The notes: generated by a model from the letters alone, not told the origin. Shown: positions 1 through 11,629, counted from the stretch's first letter. The stretch: DNA of 64,000 nucleotides from Adineta steineri (GCA_905250115.1 CAJNOI010000225.1:63821-127820); one strand, 5' to 3'. Numbers and translations: made by a program.

Positions 1-1
1 A

Positions 2-958
2 GAAAGTGAAACTGGTGTATTAAATAAGTTGAATTTACAATGTGTTTCTTTTGATCAGATATCAATGTCAAATGGGGAGTTTTCATCTGTTAATTTAAAT
101 GGTGTATCATTTGATGGAGGACGACTAAACAATGTTAAATTTGATGGTTCATCTTTACTTTGTGCTAGTTTCAATCGTGTAAATCTGTCGGGTGCAGATT
201 TTGGAAACTCAAATCTGACAGGTGCACACTTCTCAAACAGTGATATGACAGGAGCTAAAATAACGAAAGATCAAATAAAGCAGGCATCTTTTGATAATGT
301 AATTATGCCAAACGGACGAAAGAGTGAAACTGCATCATCAACGACAACAAAAACGTCTATAACACAAACGACAACAATATTGAAAACAGAAATGTCAACA
401 ACAACAACAACAATAACATCATCATTAACATCATCATCATCATTATCATCAACTACATCACCGACAACAACACCATCATCAACAATAACAACAACAGCCA
501 CATCGTCATTATCATCATCAACAACAACAACATTGTCAACTTCAACTTCAACAACACCATCGACAACATCAACAACGACAATAACAACGACGTCGTCAAC
601 GACGTCAACAACAACGTCAACAACTACATCATCATTAACAATAACAACATCATCAACAACAACAACATCAACTACGACAAGGACCACAGCTATGACAACA
701 TCAACAACAATGACGACAACAACAGATGTTCCTACTTGTGGTCCTAGTGTTTGCTGTAGTGCTGCAAGTTGTACTACTTGTGTTTATAGTAGTACTACTT
801 ATTACTGTCTTCTTTATTCGAATCCACCTGGTTATAATTTGTATACTAGTGCTAGCAGTTGTGCTAGTGATGACGGTGCTGATATTTATTGTAACTATAA
901 TACTACTTGTGGTATTGGTGCTGGTACTCCCGGTCTTGGTTCTGGTAAAGGTTGTTAA
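2..958 (+). CDS. pentapeptide-repeat / Thr-rich / Cys-rich protein, 5' partial
   Basis: The reading frame is open to the left edge of the window, so the gene begins upstream and the true start is not visible. The first ~95 residues form a run of pentapeptide-like repeats (for example NLSGADFGNSNLTGAHFSNS), a pattern that folds into a right-handed beta helix. A ~130-residue stretch of almost pure Thr/Ser follows (about 335-720, CAA/ACA-rich DNA), probably an O-glycosylated stalk. A ~75-residue Cys-rich tail (CGPSVCCSAASCTTC...) ends at TAA 956-958. The stalk resembles those of other membrane proteins in this window, so an extracellular location is likely, but no signal or TM segment is in view. 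Function unknown. A long minus-strand ORF over the Thr stretch is a codon-repeat artefact. Confidence 0.75.
   Translation, partial: ESETGVLNKLNLQCVSFDQISMSNGEFSSVNLNGVSFDGGRLNNVKFDGSSLLCASFNRVNLSGADFGNSNLTGAHFSNSDMTGAKITKDQIKQASFDNVIMPNGRKSETASSTTTKTSITQTTTILKTEMSTTTTTITSSLTSSSSLSSTTSPTTTPSSTITTTATSSLSSSTTTTLSTSTSTTPSTTSTTTITTTSSTTSTTTSTTTSSLTITTSSTTTTSTTTRTTAMTTSTTMTTTTDVPTCGPSVCCSAASCTTCVYSSTTYYCLLYSNPPGYNLYTSASSCASDDGADIYCNYNTTCGIGAGTPGLGSGKGC
335..720. repeat. ACA/TCA trinucleotide-rich coding microsatellite
   Basis: Imperfect (ACA/TCA)n DNA encodes the Thr/Ser stalk of the surrounding gene. Interruptions by ACG, ACT and TCG codons keep the frame, which suggests selection on protein composition. 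Confidence 0.8.
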
Positions 959-1864
959 TAAAACATATGTGTCCTATTTTGTTTTGTGATTACAGACATT
1001 ATATATGGAAGACAAAATTAACTCAATATTTCTTTAGTCACTATTTTACTGGATTTTTTTGATTCAGTCGAATACAGATCGACTTATCTCTTGAAAAAAC
1101 AGAAATTCAGTCTGCTAGTTTCAACTTTTGCTTTTTCAGTATCCGCTCGTTTGTTAACAAGTATTTTTCTTTTCTATATATGCTTGTAAATTATTTAATT
1201 AAATGAAGAGTTTTAATTTTCACCGACATATTTCGTATCTTTTATAATATAGTATTCTTCAGGGCTATATGTATCTCTAAAATAGAACAAAGTACGATAA
1301 TAATTATTATATCGTAAAATGCAAAGAAACACGCATAAAAATCAATAGGAGATATATGATTTATTCCAGACAGAAAAGCTTACAAGATACATTAATTTAT
1401 ATACATGACGATAATCCATATGCTCTCATGTATTTTGAAAAGAAAAGAATAGAGGATGTGTAACCTTTACGTGATGGTGGACATAATGCTCTCTTATGTA
1501 AGCATGGGTGTGGGTGTGAGTGTGGCTGTGAGTAGTTATTTTATTCCACACCCACACCGACACTCTCAACAAAAAATCGATCAAATTTATAAAGTAATGG
1601 TTAGATACATATCAAATGAGGATAAATCATGTTTATTAAACTTAGAAAACGAATAAATACCCATCAAAGAAGAACCCACGAAGCGAAAAAAGCATAATAG
1701 AATAAGAACGAACGAAATATATATATAGTAAACATATATGAAGAAAGAAAAAGCAAATATATATGAATAAAACCCTTATGGCATGACCGAAGTACATGCA
1801 ATAACAGTAATATAGGGCATAAAATATCTTAAACTTAAAGTTAAAAGAATCGTAGCGATGACTT
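959..1864. other. intergenic region between convergent genes
   Basis: AT-rich DNA between the end of the pentapeptide gene and the 3' end of the minus-strand Hint gene. It contains AATAAA-type sequence just after the stop at 956-958 and one telomere-like hairpin (1503-1567). No other gene was recognised. Confidence 0.6.
1503..1567. repeat. telomere-like hairpin 1
   Basis: The left arm, GGGTGTGGGTGTGAGTGTG, is followed by an AT-rich loop and the right arm, CACACCCACACCGACACTCTC. Member of the dispersed family described in the findings. Confidence 0.8.
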
Positions 1865-3105
1865 TTATTTGTGTTTTAATAATAATTTACTTGTCCATTT
1901 TTGAATAAAATGCACAATAATAACGATAATAATAGTTGAAAAAAAAAGTTTTGGTAATTTAAGTACAAAAAATCTTAATTTAACTTGCTGTTGTTTATAA
2001 AAATGAGGAATTGGATGTAAACCTTCTTGTATTTCTACAAATGGATTATATTTATTTCCATATATAAATCGTGTTATATGATAATAAATACGAATTGGTA
2101 AAAATCCTAACTGTAGTGTTGCTGTTGAAGCTTTATAACTAAATAAAGAAACAAAATCTATATGATCTACAAAATTTATTTCAAGATAAATTACTTTGCA
2201 GAAAAGACTGATGTTGATACATTATTAACCATTAAATAACCAGTTAGTGTAAGTGGAGCATAAAAACCTTGACTAACTGTTATTGAGATATTTGTTATTT
2301 CCACTGTTTTACCAAACATGATTAAACGATCTTGCATAGTTACTGAGTCTGCACGTTTCATTGTTATTTCATTTCTTATTGTATCAAATACAGGTAGGGT
2401 GTGAGAGCCTGTTAAACTAAATTGACCACCTTCAACACTTTGAAATGTATAAAACATAGCTTAACAACAAGAAATAAATGAAAATAAATTAATATGAAGA
2501 AAATAAAAGATTAAAAACCTTTTTGACTTGGTTCATTATGCATCATTAAAACAATTTCATCTTCAACAAGTTCAAAATTATGATCATTAATTGACCAAAT
2601 TTTATCTCCAACTTTTAAATTTTTTATATGACGTTGCCCACCTTCGACCAAACTAACAAGATCTCCACCATAATAACATCCTGTGGTAGTGGTGGTTGCT
2701 GCAGGTGTTGTAGTTGACGTTGTTGTGCTGATTGTTGTTGATGTTGATGTTGTAGCGGTTGTTGTTGTTATTGACGTTGTTGTGGTGGTTGTTGTTGATG
2801 TTACGCTTGTTTTTGTTGACGTTGTAGAGATTGTTGATTTACCATTGATAAGAAGTATCGGTATAAGTACTGCAGTCAGAAATGTAGCTATTCCAATCAC
2901 TGTACAAACTCCAATCCAAATTTTAAAGCGCTTACTCCTTTTAAAATTAAATAGTTAGTAAAATTCTCTTTGAAATCATTGGTTAGTTAGAGAAATTTAA
3001 CACTTACCATCGATTATGTTTTACAGAAATCAAATGATCAACAGGTACTGGTATAGTTTTATGTTGATTACGCGGTGGAAGATGTATTCCTTCTATGCCG
3101 TTCAT
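1865..3105 (-). CDS. type II membrane protein with Hedgehog-type Hint domain (frameshifted near 3' end)
   Basis: Minus-strand gene. Exon 1 runs 3105-3008 (Met-Asn-Gly-Ile...) with donor GTAAGT; exon 2 runs 2937-2519; exon 3 starts at 2459. Exon 2 encodes a TM helix (IWIGVCTVIGIATFLTAVLI), a Thr-rich stalk, then the start of a Hint domain at GCYYGGDLVSLVEGG with the expected first Cys. Exon 3 holds the TxxH block (TGSH) and the typical GFYAPLTLTGYLMVNN end. Hint domains self-process at the Cys; no Hedgehog signalling domain is present here. Near 2192 the frame closes with TAA, but the protein clearly continues in another frame (about 2190-1865, hydrophobic near its end), so a frameshift or sequence error is likely. 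An acceptor just upstream of the chosen Met leaves room for a further 5' exon. Confidence 0.7.
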
Positions 3106-3148
3106 GTTAGGTTGAGAAATATTCTAAAAAAATTTACAAATTAGAAAT

Positions 3149-3210
3149 AGGGTATGGGTGTGAGGGTACGGATGTGAGATATGAACAAAACTCACGTTCA
3201 CACCCTCACG
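3149..3210. repeat. telomere-like hairpin 2
   Basis: GGGTATGGGTGTGAGGGT arm, then a loop rich in A, then GTTCACACCCTCAC. It lies just upstream of the Hint gene. Confidence 0.7.
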
Positions 3211-4454
3211 ATTTATCGATAAACTTGATAAAATCTCTGCTAGTAAACTGTGTCAAGTCATTCTTTTATAAAATAGTACCAATTTTAGTATATATTGAAG
3301 TATAGATACCTTAAAAACTATAAAATAACGAGAAGAGATATATCCGAATAAATATTTACAAACATTTGATAATAGATAAATTCTGATTGCAGTTCATTTA
3401 GTTTTCTTAACAACTTACCCAAACAAGTAAAATAATAAAAGTAATTATGTTTTCTTTTTTTTCTACTGTTTCTCATTTTCCTTCTAAAACTCTTGAGATT
3501 ACTCACAAAAGCATTCAACCGAGTTTTATATTCTTATTTATTAACACATACGAATACCTTTTTACTTTATACAATATTATCAATTGATTTTAATGTATTA
3601 TCTTCTTAGTTTATTAAAAAATACAAATGATGAACCCTATCCTTTGTATCATTTTAATATTTATTAATTTATTTTATAATAGTCAGACTTCAACTTCCAT
3701 ATGAAGTTACTCTCTAACGTTTTTCTAGGGTAATAATAAATCAAGGGCAAAATCATGTACTCCGATACTCCTGCACTCCCGGAGTCTAAAGAGTACTGCA
3801 TACTACAGCAGAGTGTACAGAGTACGTGGTTGCTCTCTTATAATAAATCTAGAAAATATATTGTCATGTTTTGTTACTTATGATATTCTGCATGGACGAA
3901 CAAGACTCTTCAAACGTATTGAGAATAAAGAAACAATAATGAGATTTTTCCTTTTAAACAGGAAAATAATTAAAACATATCTATAAACATTATTAGATAA
4001 CAACTGTAATAAAAAATCTTTCTTTAGGATAATAAGTGATACTACTAACATGTGATTAAATATACGAATCGATCACCAATTCACTAATAACTTAATCAAT
4101 ATTTTCAAGAAAAATTCTTAAAAATCAAATAAATATTTAGTCATTTTTCATTATGCTACAGAGTGAGGATACATAAGGAATGAGATAACTTGGCAAGAAT
4201 AACATACTTTCTATCAACTACGACTTATCCTCAGTTTTAAATTCCGATTATTTATAATTGTATTCAAGATATTAAGTTTCCTCTTGTGATAGGTTGTGGG
4301 TGAACATAAGAGTAATATCTACACTTCATGTTCTCATATTTATCTTTTGTACAAAAATTTATTTATTTATTCATTATTGAAAACAAATCATATTTTAATA
4401 AGAAGTGTTTCAATAAATTTAATTAATCTTGATTCACGTCTTAATATACATAAT

Positions 4455-4500
4455 CTTGAGGGTGGGTGTTGGACTGAGTCTTCTTTTATCACACCCTCAC
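4455..4500. repeat. telomere-like hairpin 3
   Basis: CTTGAGGGTGGGTGTTGG arm, short loop, then CACACCCTCAC. It shows the frequent CTTGAGGG end of the family. Confidence 0.7.
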
Positions 4501-4705
4501 ATTTAGCTTGTTTTATATCGATATTTATAGAATAAAATGTAACTGTTAGGTTAATATTGCCAGATGATAATAGAACTGATTTCGCTAACAATTTATACAG
4601 CTTGGAAAAGCAATACATAAAAAACTATGAACTAAAATAAAGTCGTAAAAAATGCACATTTTATTTTTGTAAAATTTTAATGCATAATTTTTCGCTGTTT
4701 GTCTA

Positions 4706-5896
4706 CTCGGGAGCAAGGTTCCGAATGGCAAGTGTACACAGCAGAAGAAAAAAGGGCGAAACACTTGCGACATTTGAAATACACGCTGTTTTACACGTTG
4801 CTGGCGAAAACAAAATGTACACGGTACACTCTGTGAATAGAATTAACACTTTGTTTTAAAGAGCACCTCCCCTTTGTTGACAAAATTTTTCGAAATTCTT
4901 TTTTCACGTCTAGGCATAGATATGTATGGTCTCTATATGTGAACTCTCTTTGCAAAACCGAAAACCTTCTTTTATAGGCGAAAAGCCTCAAAAAAGTTCG
5001 TTTTTTCTCTCAGAATGTGCTAAAAAACGAAAAAAGAACGCGGTTTCTTCGAAACTAGGTTTTTCGGGTGCCAAAAAAAGCTTTGCCTTCTTTTCTCAGC
5101 TATTATAAGTCCGATCGGGCGGAAAAGTTTTTTCGTGGAACTTCAACTGATTGGGGTTGGCTGTTCTTTTCTGCCGATAGCTCTTACCAATCAAACTTGG
5201 CACGATTTGCAAGTTTTCAGAATCCTATAATGCTAGAGATTTTTCGAAGTTTTCAGTATTTTGGCTCTCCTTCCTAAAGTTTTAGGAATTGAATAAAAAA
5301 ATCGGCATCCCGATTTAGGCCTGATACCCACAGTAAAAATTTCAGCTTAAAATATCGAAATCTGTGGATTTGGCGGGGGGGGGGGGAGAACTTTAGGCTG
5401 TTCTTGGACCTTGGGGTCTTCAGAACCCCATGAAGACAAAGCCTAGCTACTTTGACTGTAGGACAACTTTTGCTCTACTACTCGAGACCTATTCATCCTG
5501 AAAATTTCAAGAATTTTTGTCTAGTCGTTTCCGAGAAACCCGGGAAAAGGGAATGTCCCTTCAGCGATAACTTGATTTCATTTTTGTTTAACTTTAAATG
5601 GATATTGATACTAATATTGACAAATAATAAAGAAAATATTCGTATTCATGTTAGATTACATAATTGTGTGCGTATTAATTGTGTATTTAGTATTGTTCAA
5701 TATGCATTTGGTTTACGTTCTTCATCAACAAAAAATATGAACACTATCTATATTTCTAGATTATAGCTAAATCCAATTTATACACTTTGGTACACTTTGC
5801 TTTCGAAAACATAGTGTATATGTACATTTGGTTAGGTTAAACAAGGTGTACAAAAACATTTTTCTTTTAAATTCCATTCGGAACCTTGCTCGGGAG
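4706..5896. mobile_element. hAT-like non-autonomous DNA transposon (1175 bp plus 8-bp TSD)
   Basis: The sequence 4714-5888 is bounded by perfect 15-bp terminal inverted repeats, CAAGGTTCCGAATGG at the left and its reverse complement at 5874-5888. Both ends are flanked by CTCGGGAG (4706-4713 and 5889-5896), an 8-bp target duplication. An 8-bp TSD and a short TIR beginning with CA fit the hAT superfamily. No transposase ORF is present; the interior holds only short ORFs, a G12 run (5375-5386) and subterminal TGTACAC/GTGTAC motifs near both ends. The right end lies about 100 bp upstream of the Skp1-like start codon, so the element sits in that gene's promoter region. The perfect TIR and TSD suggest a rather recent insertion. 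Confidence 0.85.
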
Positions 5897-5997
5897 ATGT
5901 GTTGGTTTTTTCCAACTTTTCTTCATTTAAAAACACACGTCATGTCGTTAAAAAGAAAACCTTTTTCTTTTGCATTGTTTACACGAAGTATCAAAAA

Positions 5998-6810
5998 ATG
6001 AAGATAGCATCTAACGATGGCCTAGAATTCAACATTGATGGTGATATAGCTAAACAGTCTACAATGCTCAAAGAGTTTTTCGATGATGAGTGTTTGAATT
6101 CAATCATAGAAGGTTCTGATGGACCCATTTCATTACCGAATGTCAAAGGTTCTCTCCTCAAACCAGTAAGTTGTTTGTTATACATGTCGTTTTTTATCAC
6201 TTATTCTATTTATTGTCTTTCTGATCATTGATTTTCGTGATTATTATAAAAATGATCGTGAAGAAAAAGTTTCGGATGACGACGATGATCCCAACCAGGA
6301 TATTTATGAACCAAAACGATGAGTTTAATTCTACAGTAAACTTATCTCTTATTAACCTTTCACTGACACCTGTTTGCGTGAAATTAGAGATAAATCATTA
6401 TAAGTAACGTAATTACAATATAGGAAGATTTTTCGACCGTTCTATAGTAGTAAAACAGTCCAATGTGAAAGTGAAATGAGCTAAGAGCAGACAATCAAAC
6501 ATTAGCAAAGCAATCTAACTTAATTTAATGATAAATCTCGATGTTCTTTTTTATTTTTCAGCTCTGATGATATTAGTGAATGGGATCTTATATTCATGCA
6601 ACAGTTTACAGTTCATGAAGGCACACTTTTCGATATCATGATGGCAAGTTTATTTCGTTATTCAATGTGGAAAGAATATCGTTTTGATAATTTTAGACAG
6701 CTAATTTTCTAGGTTTTAAAACTTTACTCGCTCTCGGTTGTAAAATAATTGCAAATATGGTACATGGCAAATCCACCTTAGAGGTGCAAGAAATGTTTAA
6801 TATTACTTGA
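5998..6810 (+). pseudogene. Skp1-like SCF adaptor, probably decayed
   Basis: Four exon-like blocks give a Skp1 protein. They are 5998-6165 (KIASNDGLEFNIDGD..., the POZ-fold N-terminus), ~6224-6318 (DFRDYYKNDRE with an acidic DDDDDPNQD loop), 6562-6643 (SDDISEWDLIFMQQFTVHEG) and 6697-6810 (ALGCKIIANMVHGKS). Skp1 bridges cullin 1 to F-box proteins in SCF ubiquitin ligases. Exon 1 has a good GTAAGT donor, but block 2 lacks an AG acceptor (TG where AG is expected) and its donor reads ATGAGT rather than GT. Intron 3 would be GC-AG. The last block stops with TGA after FNIT, losing the conserved C-terminal helix that helps bind F-boxes. About 152 residues versus the usual ~163. These defects together favour a pseudogene or a strongly non-canonical paralogue. 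Confidence 0.65.
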
Positions 6811-9313
6811 GGTGCGTGTTGTTGAAGAAAAAACAATCGTATACGCACTCTCCCGCTCTTCTATTCTATCACTTAATCACAACATTTGTTCTTCGATTAG
6901 AATATCTTCTTTATTTTAACTTTCCTTATCTATGATTATAAAACTAAAGAAGATAGTCACATGTAAATGAGACATTTTTTGTGTGAATAATAAAGTTATG
7001 ATATAAAATATATGACGTTTCTTATTTGTTATCTATTTCTATTAATTTCTAATATAATCACTTTAACAAATTCAGTAAAATCATTGAATAAATGTGGTTA
7101 TGATGTAAGTAAATTTAAATATTCTATTGTGATTTTATCGAATAAATCTCATTATAGACATGTAATTTGGGTGATGCAACAAAACTCAATGTTCATCTTG
7201 TTCCACATTCACATGATGATGTTGGATTTGTTAAAACATTAGATGAATATTATTATGGATGTATGCACAATTTTTTTTTGAATTCCTTTTTTTAAATAAA
7301 ATCTTTTTAAGCTCGAAGTGATCTTCAACATGCTGGTGTTCAATATATTCTTGATTCAATTGTTCTTGCATTAGATGAAAATCCTCATCGACGATTTATC
7401 TATGTTGAAATGGCTTTCTTTTATCGATGGTGGCTTCAACAAATAGATGAAATTCGCAATAAAGTTAAAGCTTTCGTCAATTCAGGTCGTCTTGAATTTA
7501 TTTCTGGTGGTTGGTGTATGAATGATGAAGGAACAACACATTATAATTCAATTATTGATCAACATAGTTTAGGTCTTGAATTTCTAAATGATCAATTTGG
7601 TGAATGTGGTCGACCAAAAATTGGTTGGCAAATCGATCCATTTGGTCATTCACGTGAACAGGCGTCTCTGCTTGCACAGGTCAATCCATTCTTTTTATAT
7701 AAAAAAAAGTGTATATAAATTATCTTTAGATGGGTTTTGATGGTTTATTCTTTGGTCGTGCTGATTATCAAGATCTACAAAAACGTAATACAACAAAATC
7801 AATGGAAATGATTTGGAAAGCAAGTGCTAATTTAGGTCGTCAAAGTTGGTTATTTACTGGTATTTTACCTCGAAGATATTCAACTCCAGCAACATTCTCT
7901 TTTGATTTTATTGCTCCAGATGATCCGATCATAGTTATAGCATAGATTTTACATGTTCTATATATCCTTCTGTTTATTTATTATAGGATGATGTAAATTT
8001 ACCAGATTATAATGTACCAGAACGTGTTCAAACATTTATTGAAACAGCTCAGAATGAGTCAATGGAATATGCAACTAATCATATTATAATGACATTTGGT
8101 GGTGATTTTCAATATCAAAATGCATTGGCAAATTATAAAAATTTAGATAAATTAATTAAATATGTCAATGATCAGGTAGAAATATTTCATTTCAATTTCA
8201 AAGAAATAAAAATTTATTGAATTTCATTAAAGCAAATAAATGGTAGTAGTGTAAATGTTTTCTATTCGACTCCATCCTGTTATTTATATGCATTAAATAA
8301 AGTTAATCGTAGTTGGATAACAAAAACGGATGATTTTTTTCCACATGCACATCATCCACATGGATTTTGGACAGGATATTTTACATCACGACCAGCTTTA
8401 AAACGTTTTGAACGTTATTCAAATAATATTTTACAAGTTATACGACAATTAAATACATTTTCTAATAGTCAATTACGAAATCAAATTTTTAGTTTAAGTA
8501 AAATATCAATTTCTTCTAATTCATTTATTATTTTAATATTATACATAAAGGTGAAGCAATGGCGATTGCTCAACATCATGATGCAGTTAGTGGAACAGAA
8601 AAACAACATGTAGCAAATGATTATGCACAACGATTGTCCATTGGAATTGATTCAGCACTTGTCTGTATAAATTAATTCTTATTTGATATATACATATCAA
8701 TTTTAGAATGTAATTAATACAGCTTATCCAAAACTGTTGATAAAAGATAAACAATCAACAACAACAGAAATTCAACAATTTCTTTGTCAATTAACAAACA
8801 TAAGTGAATGTTTACCAATTGAAAACGCAAAACAAGTAAAACAAGAAAGAAATATTTATTTGATAGTCATTTAGTTTTGATTGAATAGTTCATAGTAATA
8901 CTTTGGAATCCAATAATTCATCCAGTTGTTGGTTATTTACGTGTCCCTGTTACGAGATCTTATACAGTTCGTGATTTTAGTGGGCCAATTCCTTTTCAGT
9001 TAATTCCAATTTCAAATTCAACGAAAACAATACCTGGTCGAATGAGTAATGCAACGTATCAATTGATTTTTAAATATAATTTACCAGCATTGGGTTTTAA
9101 TACATATTTCTTTGAGGGTAATTAGATTTTAATTGTATTTCTTTTCAATTTGAGATTTTGTTTTGTAGCGAATGAAGAAGAAGAAGAAGAAAAATTAGAA
9201 ATAACTAAAAATGAAATATGTATTTTACAAAATCAAGTAAGAGAAAATAATAATAAATGAAATATTTTATTTGATTGTTTTTATAGAATCTTCGAATTGA
9301 AATTGATGAACAA

Positions 9314-10103
9314 GGAAATCTGAGCAGTCATCCTATTCCGGAAAGTTACACATTCCGGAATCGCTTGGCTCACCCAACTTAACATGATTCAATTCCGGAA
9401 TGCCTTGCCTTCGATTCCTGCCTATACCGGAATTCCCGACATTCGATTCCTACCTATTCCGGAATTCCTGCACATTCCTACCAATTCCGGAATGGCTCGA
9501 TCTATTGATATTTACGTAAAACTTAACATAGAGACCTTTCGTCGGTATGCAAGCACAATAGTGTGGGTGCGCGGGGAGCTCGGTCCATGGGCAAACACAA
9601 TAATGTGGGTGTGCGGGAGGCTCGGTCCGTGAAGAAGTACGCAATAGGCAGGAATTCCTGCCTATTCCGGGCGATTCCGGAAAAGCCGGACTGTGCACGA
9701 ATTCCGGAATTCCGCTACGGAATCGATTCGATTATTGAAGAAGATCATTTCTACATGAAGTTTAACTTGTGCAATTCCGGAAAAGCCGGAATTCCTGCCT
9801 ATTCCGAGCGATTCCGGAAAAGCCGGACTGTGCACGAATTCCGGAATTCCGCTACGGAATCGATTCGATTATTGAAGAAGATCATTTCTACATCAAGCAT
9901 ATCTTTCGTAATTCCGGAATCGGCAGGAATAGTATTAATCAGATAGAAGGAATTCCGGAATTGGCAGGAATCGAATTCGATCTGTTCCGGAAAAGGCAGG
10001 AATCGTATGCAAGGAATTCCGGAATTGAATGATGTGAAATTGGGTGGGTGCAGCGATTCCGGAATGTGTAACTTTTGGGAATAGGAAGCATTCTCGGAAA
10101 TCT
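9314..10103. mobile_element. TTCCGGAA-rich non-autonomous element inserted in mannosidase exon 11
   Basis: The insertion spans 9322-10095 and is flanked by GGAAATCT at 9314-9321 and 10096-10103, an 8-bp target duplication. The ends form an imperfect inverted repeat of ~45 bp: TCCTATTCCGGAAAGTTACA near the left matches the reverse complement of the right end (TCCTATTCCCAAAAGTTACA), and both continue into ACATTCCGGAATCGCT. The interior is crowded with ATTCCGGAAT palindromes and carries a 106-bp direct repeat (9651-9756 and 9788-9893). No transposase is encoded. The 8-bp TSD fits hAT or a related superfamily. GTGTGGGTG-like motifs recur at 9560-9625. Confidence 0.85.
9651..9893. repeat. 106-bp direct repeat inside the mannosidase insertion
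   Basis: Copies at 9651-9756 and 9788-9893 are almost identical (one visible difference, CGGGCG versus CGAGCG), separated by 31 bp. Confidence 0.85.
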
Positions 10104-11629
10104 AAAACGTATTATAAATCTTCAAAAGAATATTAATATTACATTTCTTAATCAAGGTTTCTATTGGTATAAAAGTATGTTATTTTACTCTAATTAAGTT
10201 GTATACCATTCTTCTATCTTATAAGGTTATTCTGGTAATAATTCTCAATTTGATTTTCAAGCATCTGGTGCTTATATCTTTCGACCAGTAACACAAGATG
10301 CAAAACCAATATCTAAAAAACGTTCATTGTATTTTCATTTCTATTTAATATTATTTCATATTATTATTTATTATTATTGTTTAGAAAATGTATTAAAAGT
10401 GAACTTGTTCAAACAGCAATTATTATTTTTAATGAATGGATTAGTCAAGAAATCAATCTTTATGATGAAGGAGAAGATATTGAAATTGAATGGACAGTAG
10501 GTCCGGTTCCAGTTGAAGATAATATTGGAAAAGAAATTATTCTTCGATATGATACAGATATTAAAAGTCAATCAAAATATTATACAGATGCAAATGGACG
10601 AGAAGTTCTTCAACGAATAAGAAATTATCGACCAACATATAATTATACAATTACTGAACCAGTTAGTGGAAATTATTATCCAGTTAATTCTCGTATTTGG
10701 ATTAATGAAACAAATCGACAATTTACTATTCTTACTGGTAGAATAAAATATAGAATATTGATCATATAGAACTTTTAATTTAATTTATGTTTATAGATCG
10801 TTCGGAAGGTGGTGCAAGTCTTATTGATGGTTCAGTTGAATTAATGATACATCGACGTTTACTTTATGATGATAATTTGGGTGTTGGTGAATCATTGAAT
10901 GAATCTGCATTTGGTCAAGGTCTTGTTATTCGTGGAAAACATTTTCTTAATATTGATTTACCTCAAACAAGTGCTTTTTATCATCGTATTCATTCACAAG
11001 AATTATTTATGTCTCCACTTGTAACATATGCATTAATTAATTCATCTTATATGAATTATTCAAGTTTATATCATGAAACATGGTCTGCATTAAGCGATAT
11101 ATTACCTTCAAATATTCATTTATTAACATTAGATCAATTGAATGAAAAACAATATCTTATTCGTCTTGAGCATTATTTTGAATTAAATGAAGATGAAAAA
11201 TATTCATATCCAACTAAAATTGATTTACAATCAATATTTAAATCAATTGGAATAATTGATAAAATATTAGAATTAACATTAGATGCTAATTTAGAATTAT
11301 CTCAAATGAACAGACTACATTGGTTAACTGATAATGATGAATTATTACTACAAACGAATAATTCTACGAGTAAGTTATTCAAATGGAAAATAAAACTGTT
11401 TTCGAGGTATAATATCTTTTTTTTAATATAGAATAACATTCATTGGTTGATACAAACATCATTTTAAATCCAATGCAAATTCGAACATTCCGCATATCAA
11501 TCGTATAACATAGAATATTTTTCATGTTGATTGTTGCGTTTTAATTATCATTTAAAATTAAAATAAATAGTCATGCACTACTCGCATGCGAAAAAAGTTT
11601 ATGTTTGAATCTCAGCAGTGATGAAGAGA

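Larger units (their letters stand above)
3106..4705. other. intergenic, no gene recognised
   Basis: AT-rich sequence upstream of the Hint gene, up to the hAT-like element. It contains two hairpins of the telomere-like family (3149-3210 and 4455-4500). Short ORFs in both strands have no recognisable domain. Confidence 0.5.
7012..11508 (+). pseudogene. lysosomal alpha-mannosidase (GH38), multi-exon, interrupted by an insertion
   Basis: About 15 exons follow the lysosomal alpha-mannosidase plan. Exons: 7012-7104 (signal peptide), 7158-7260, 7312-7679, 7730-7933, 7987-8175, 8233-8497, 8551-8660, 8707-8835, 8889-9117, 9169-9236, 9287-10174 (interrupted), 10226-10328, 10385-10737, 10797-11369, and a last block to 11508. 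The zinc and catalytic motifs are intact: HSHDDVGF (usual W replaced by F), [14 protein letters not shown] with the nucleophile Asp, and QHHDAVSGT. The enzyme trims alpha-mannosides from N-glycans in lysosomes. A 774-bp insertion (9322-10095) with an 8-bp duplication splits exon 11 and adds stops; without it the frame runs on exactly. The final block (NPMQIRTF) is also out of frame with the preceding donor. Coding is therefore probably lost on this allele, although the rest is well preserved. Confidence 0.85.

Noticed and set aside
271..687. Long minus-strand ORF rich in Val/Asp
   Set aside because: It is the reverse reading of the ACA/TCA codon repeat of the Thr stalk. The same artefact occurs at 2683-2958 and 22964-23224.
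9384..10032. Several ORFs within the mannosidase insertion
   Set aside because: They arise from the TTCCGGAA repeats in different frames and have no protein-like composition.
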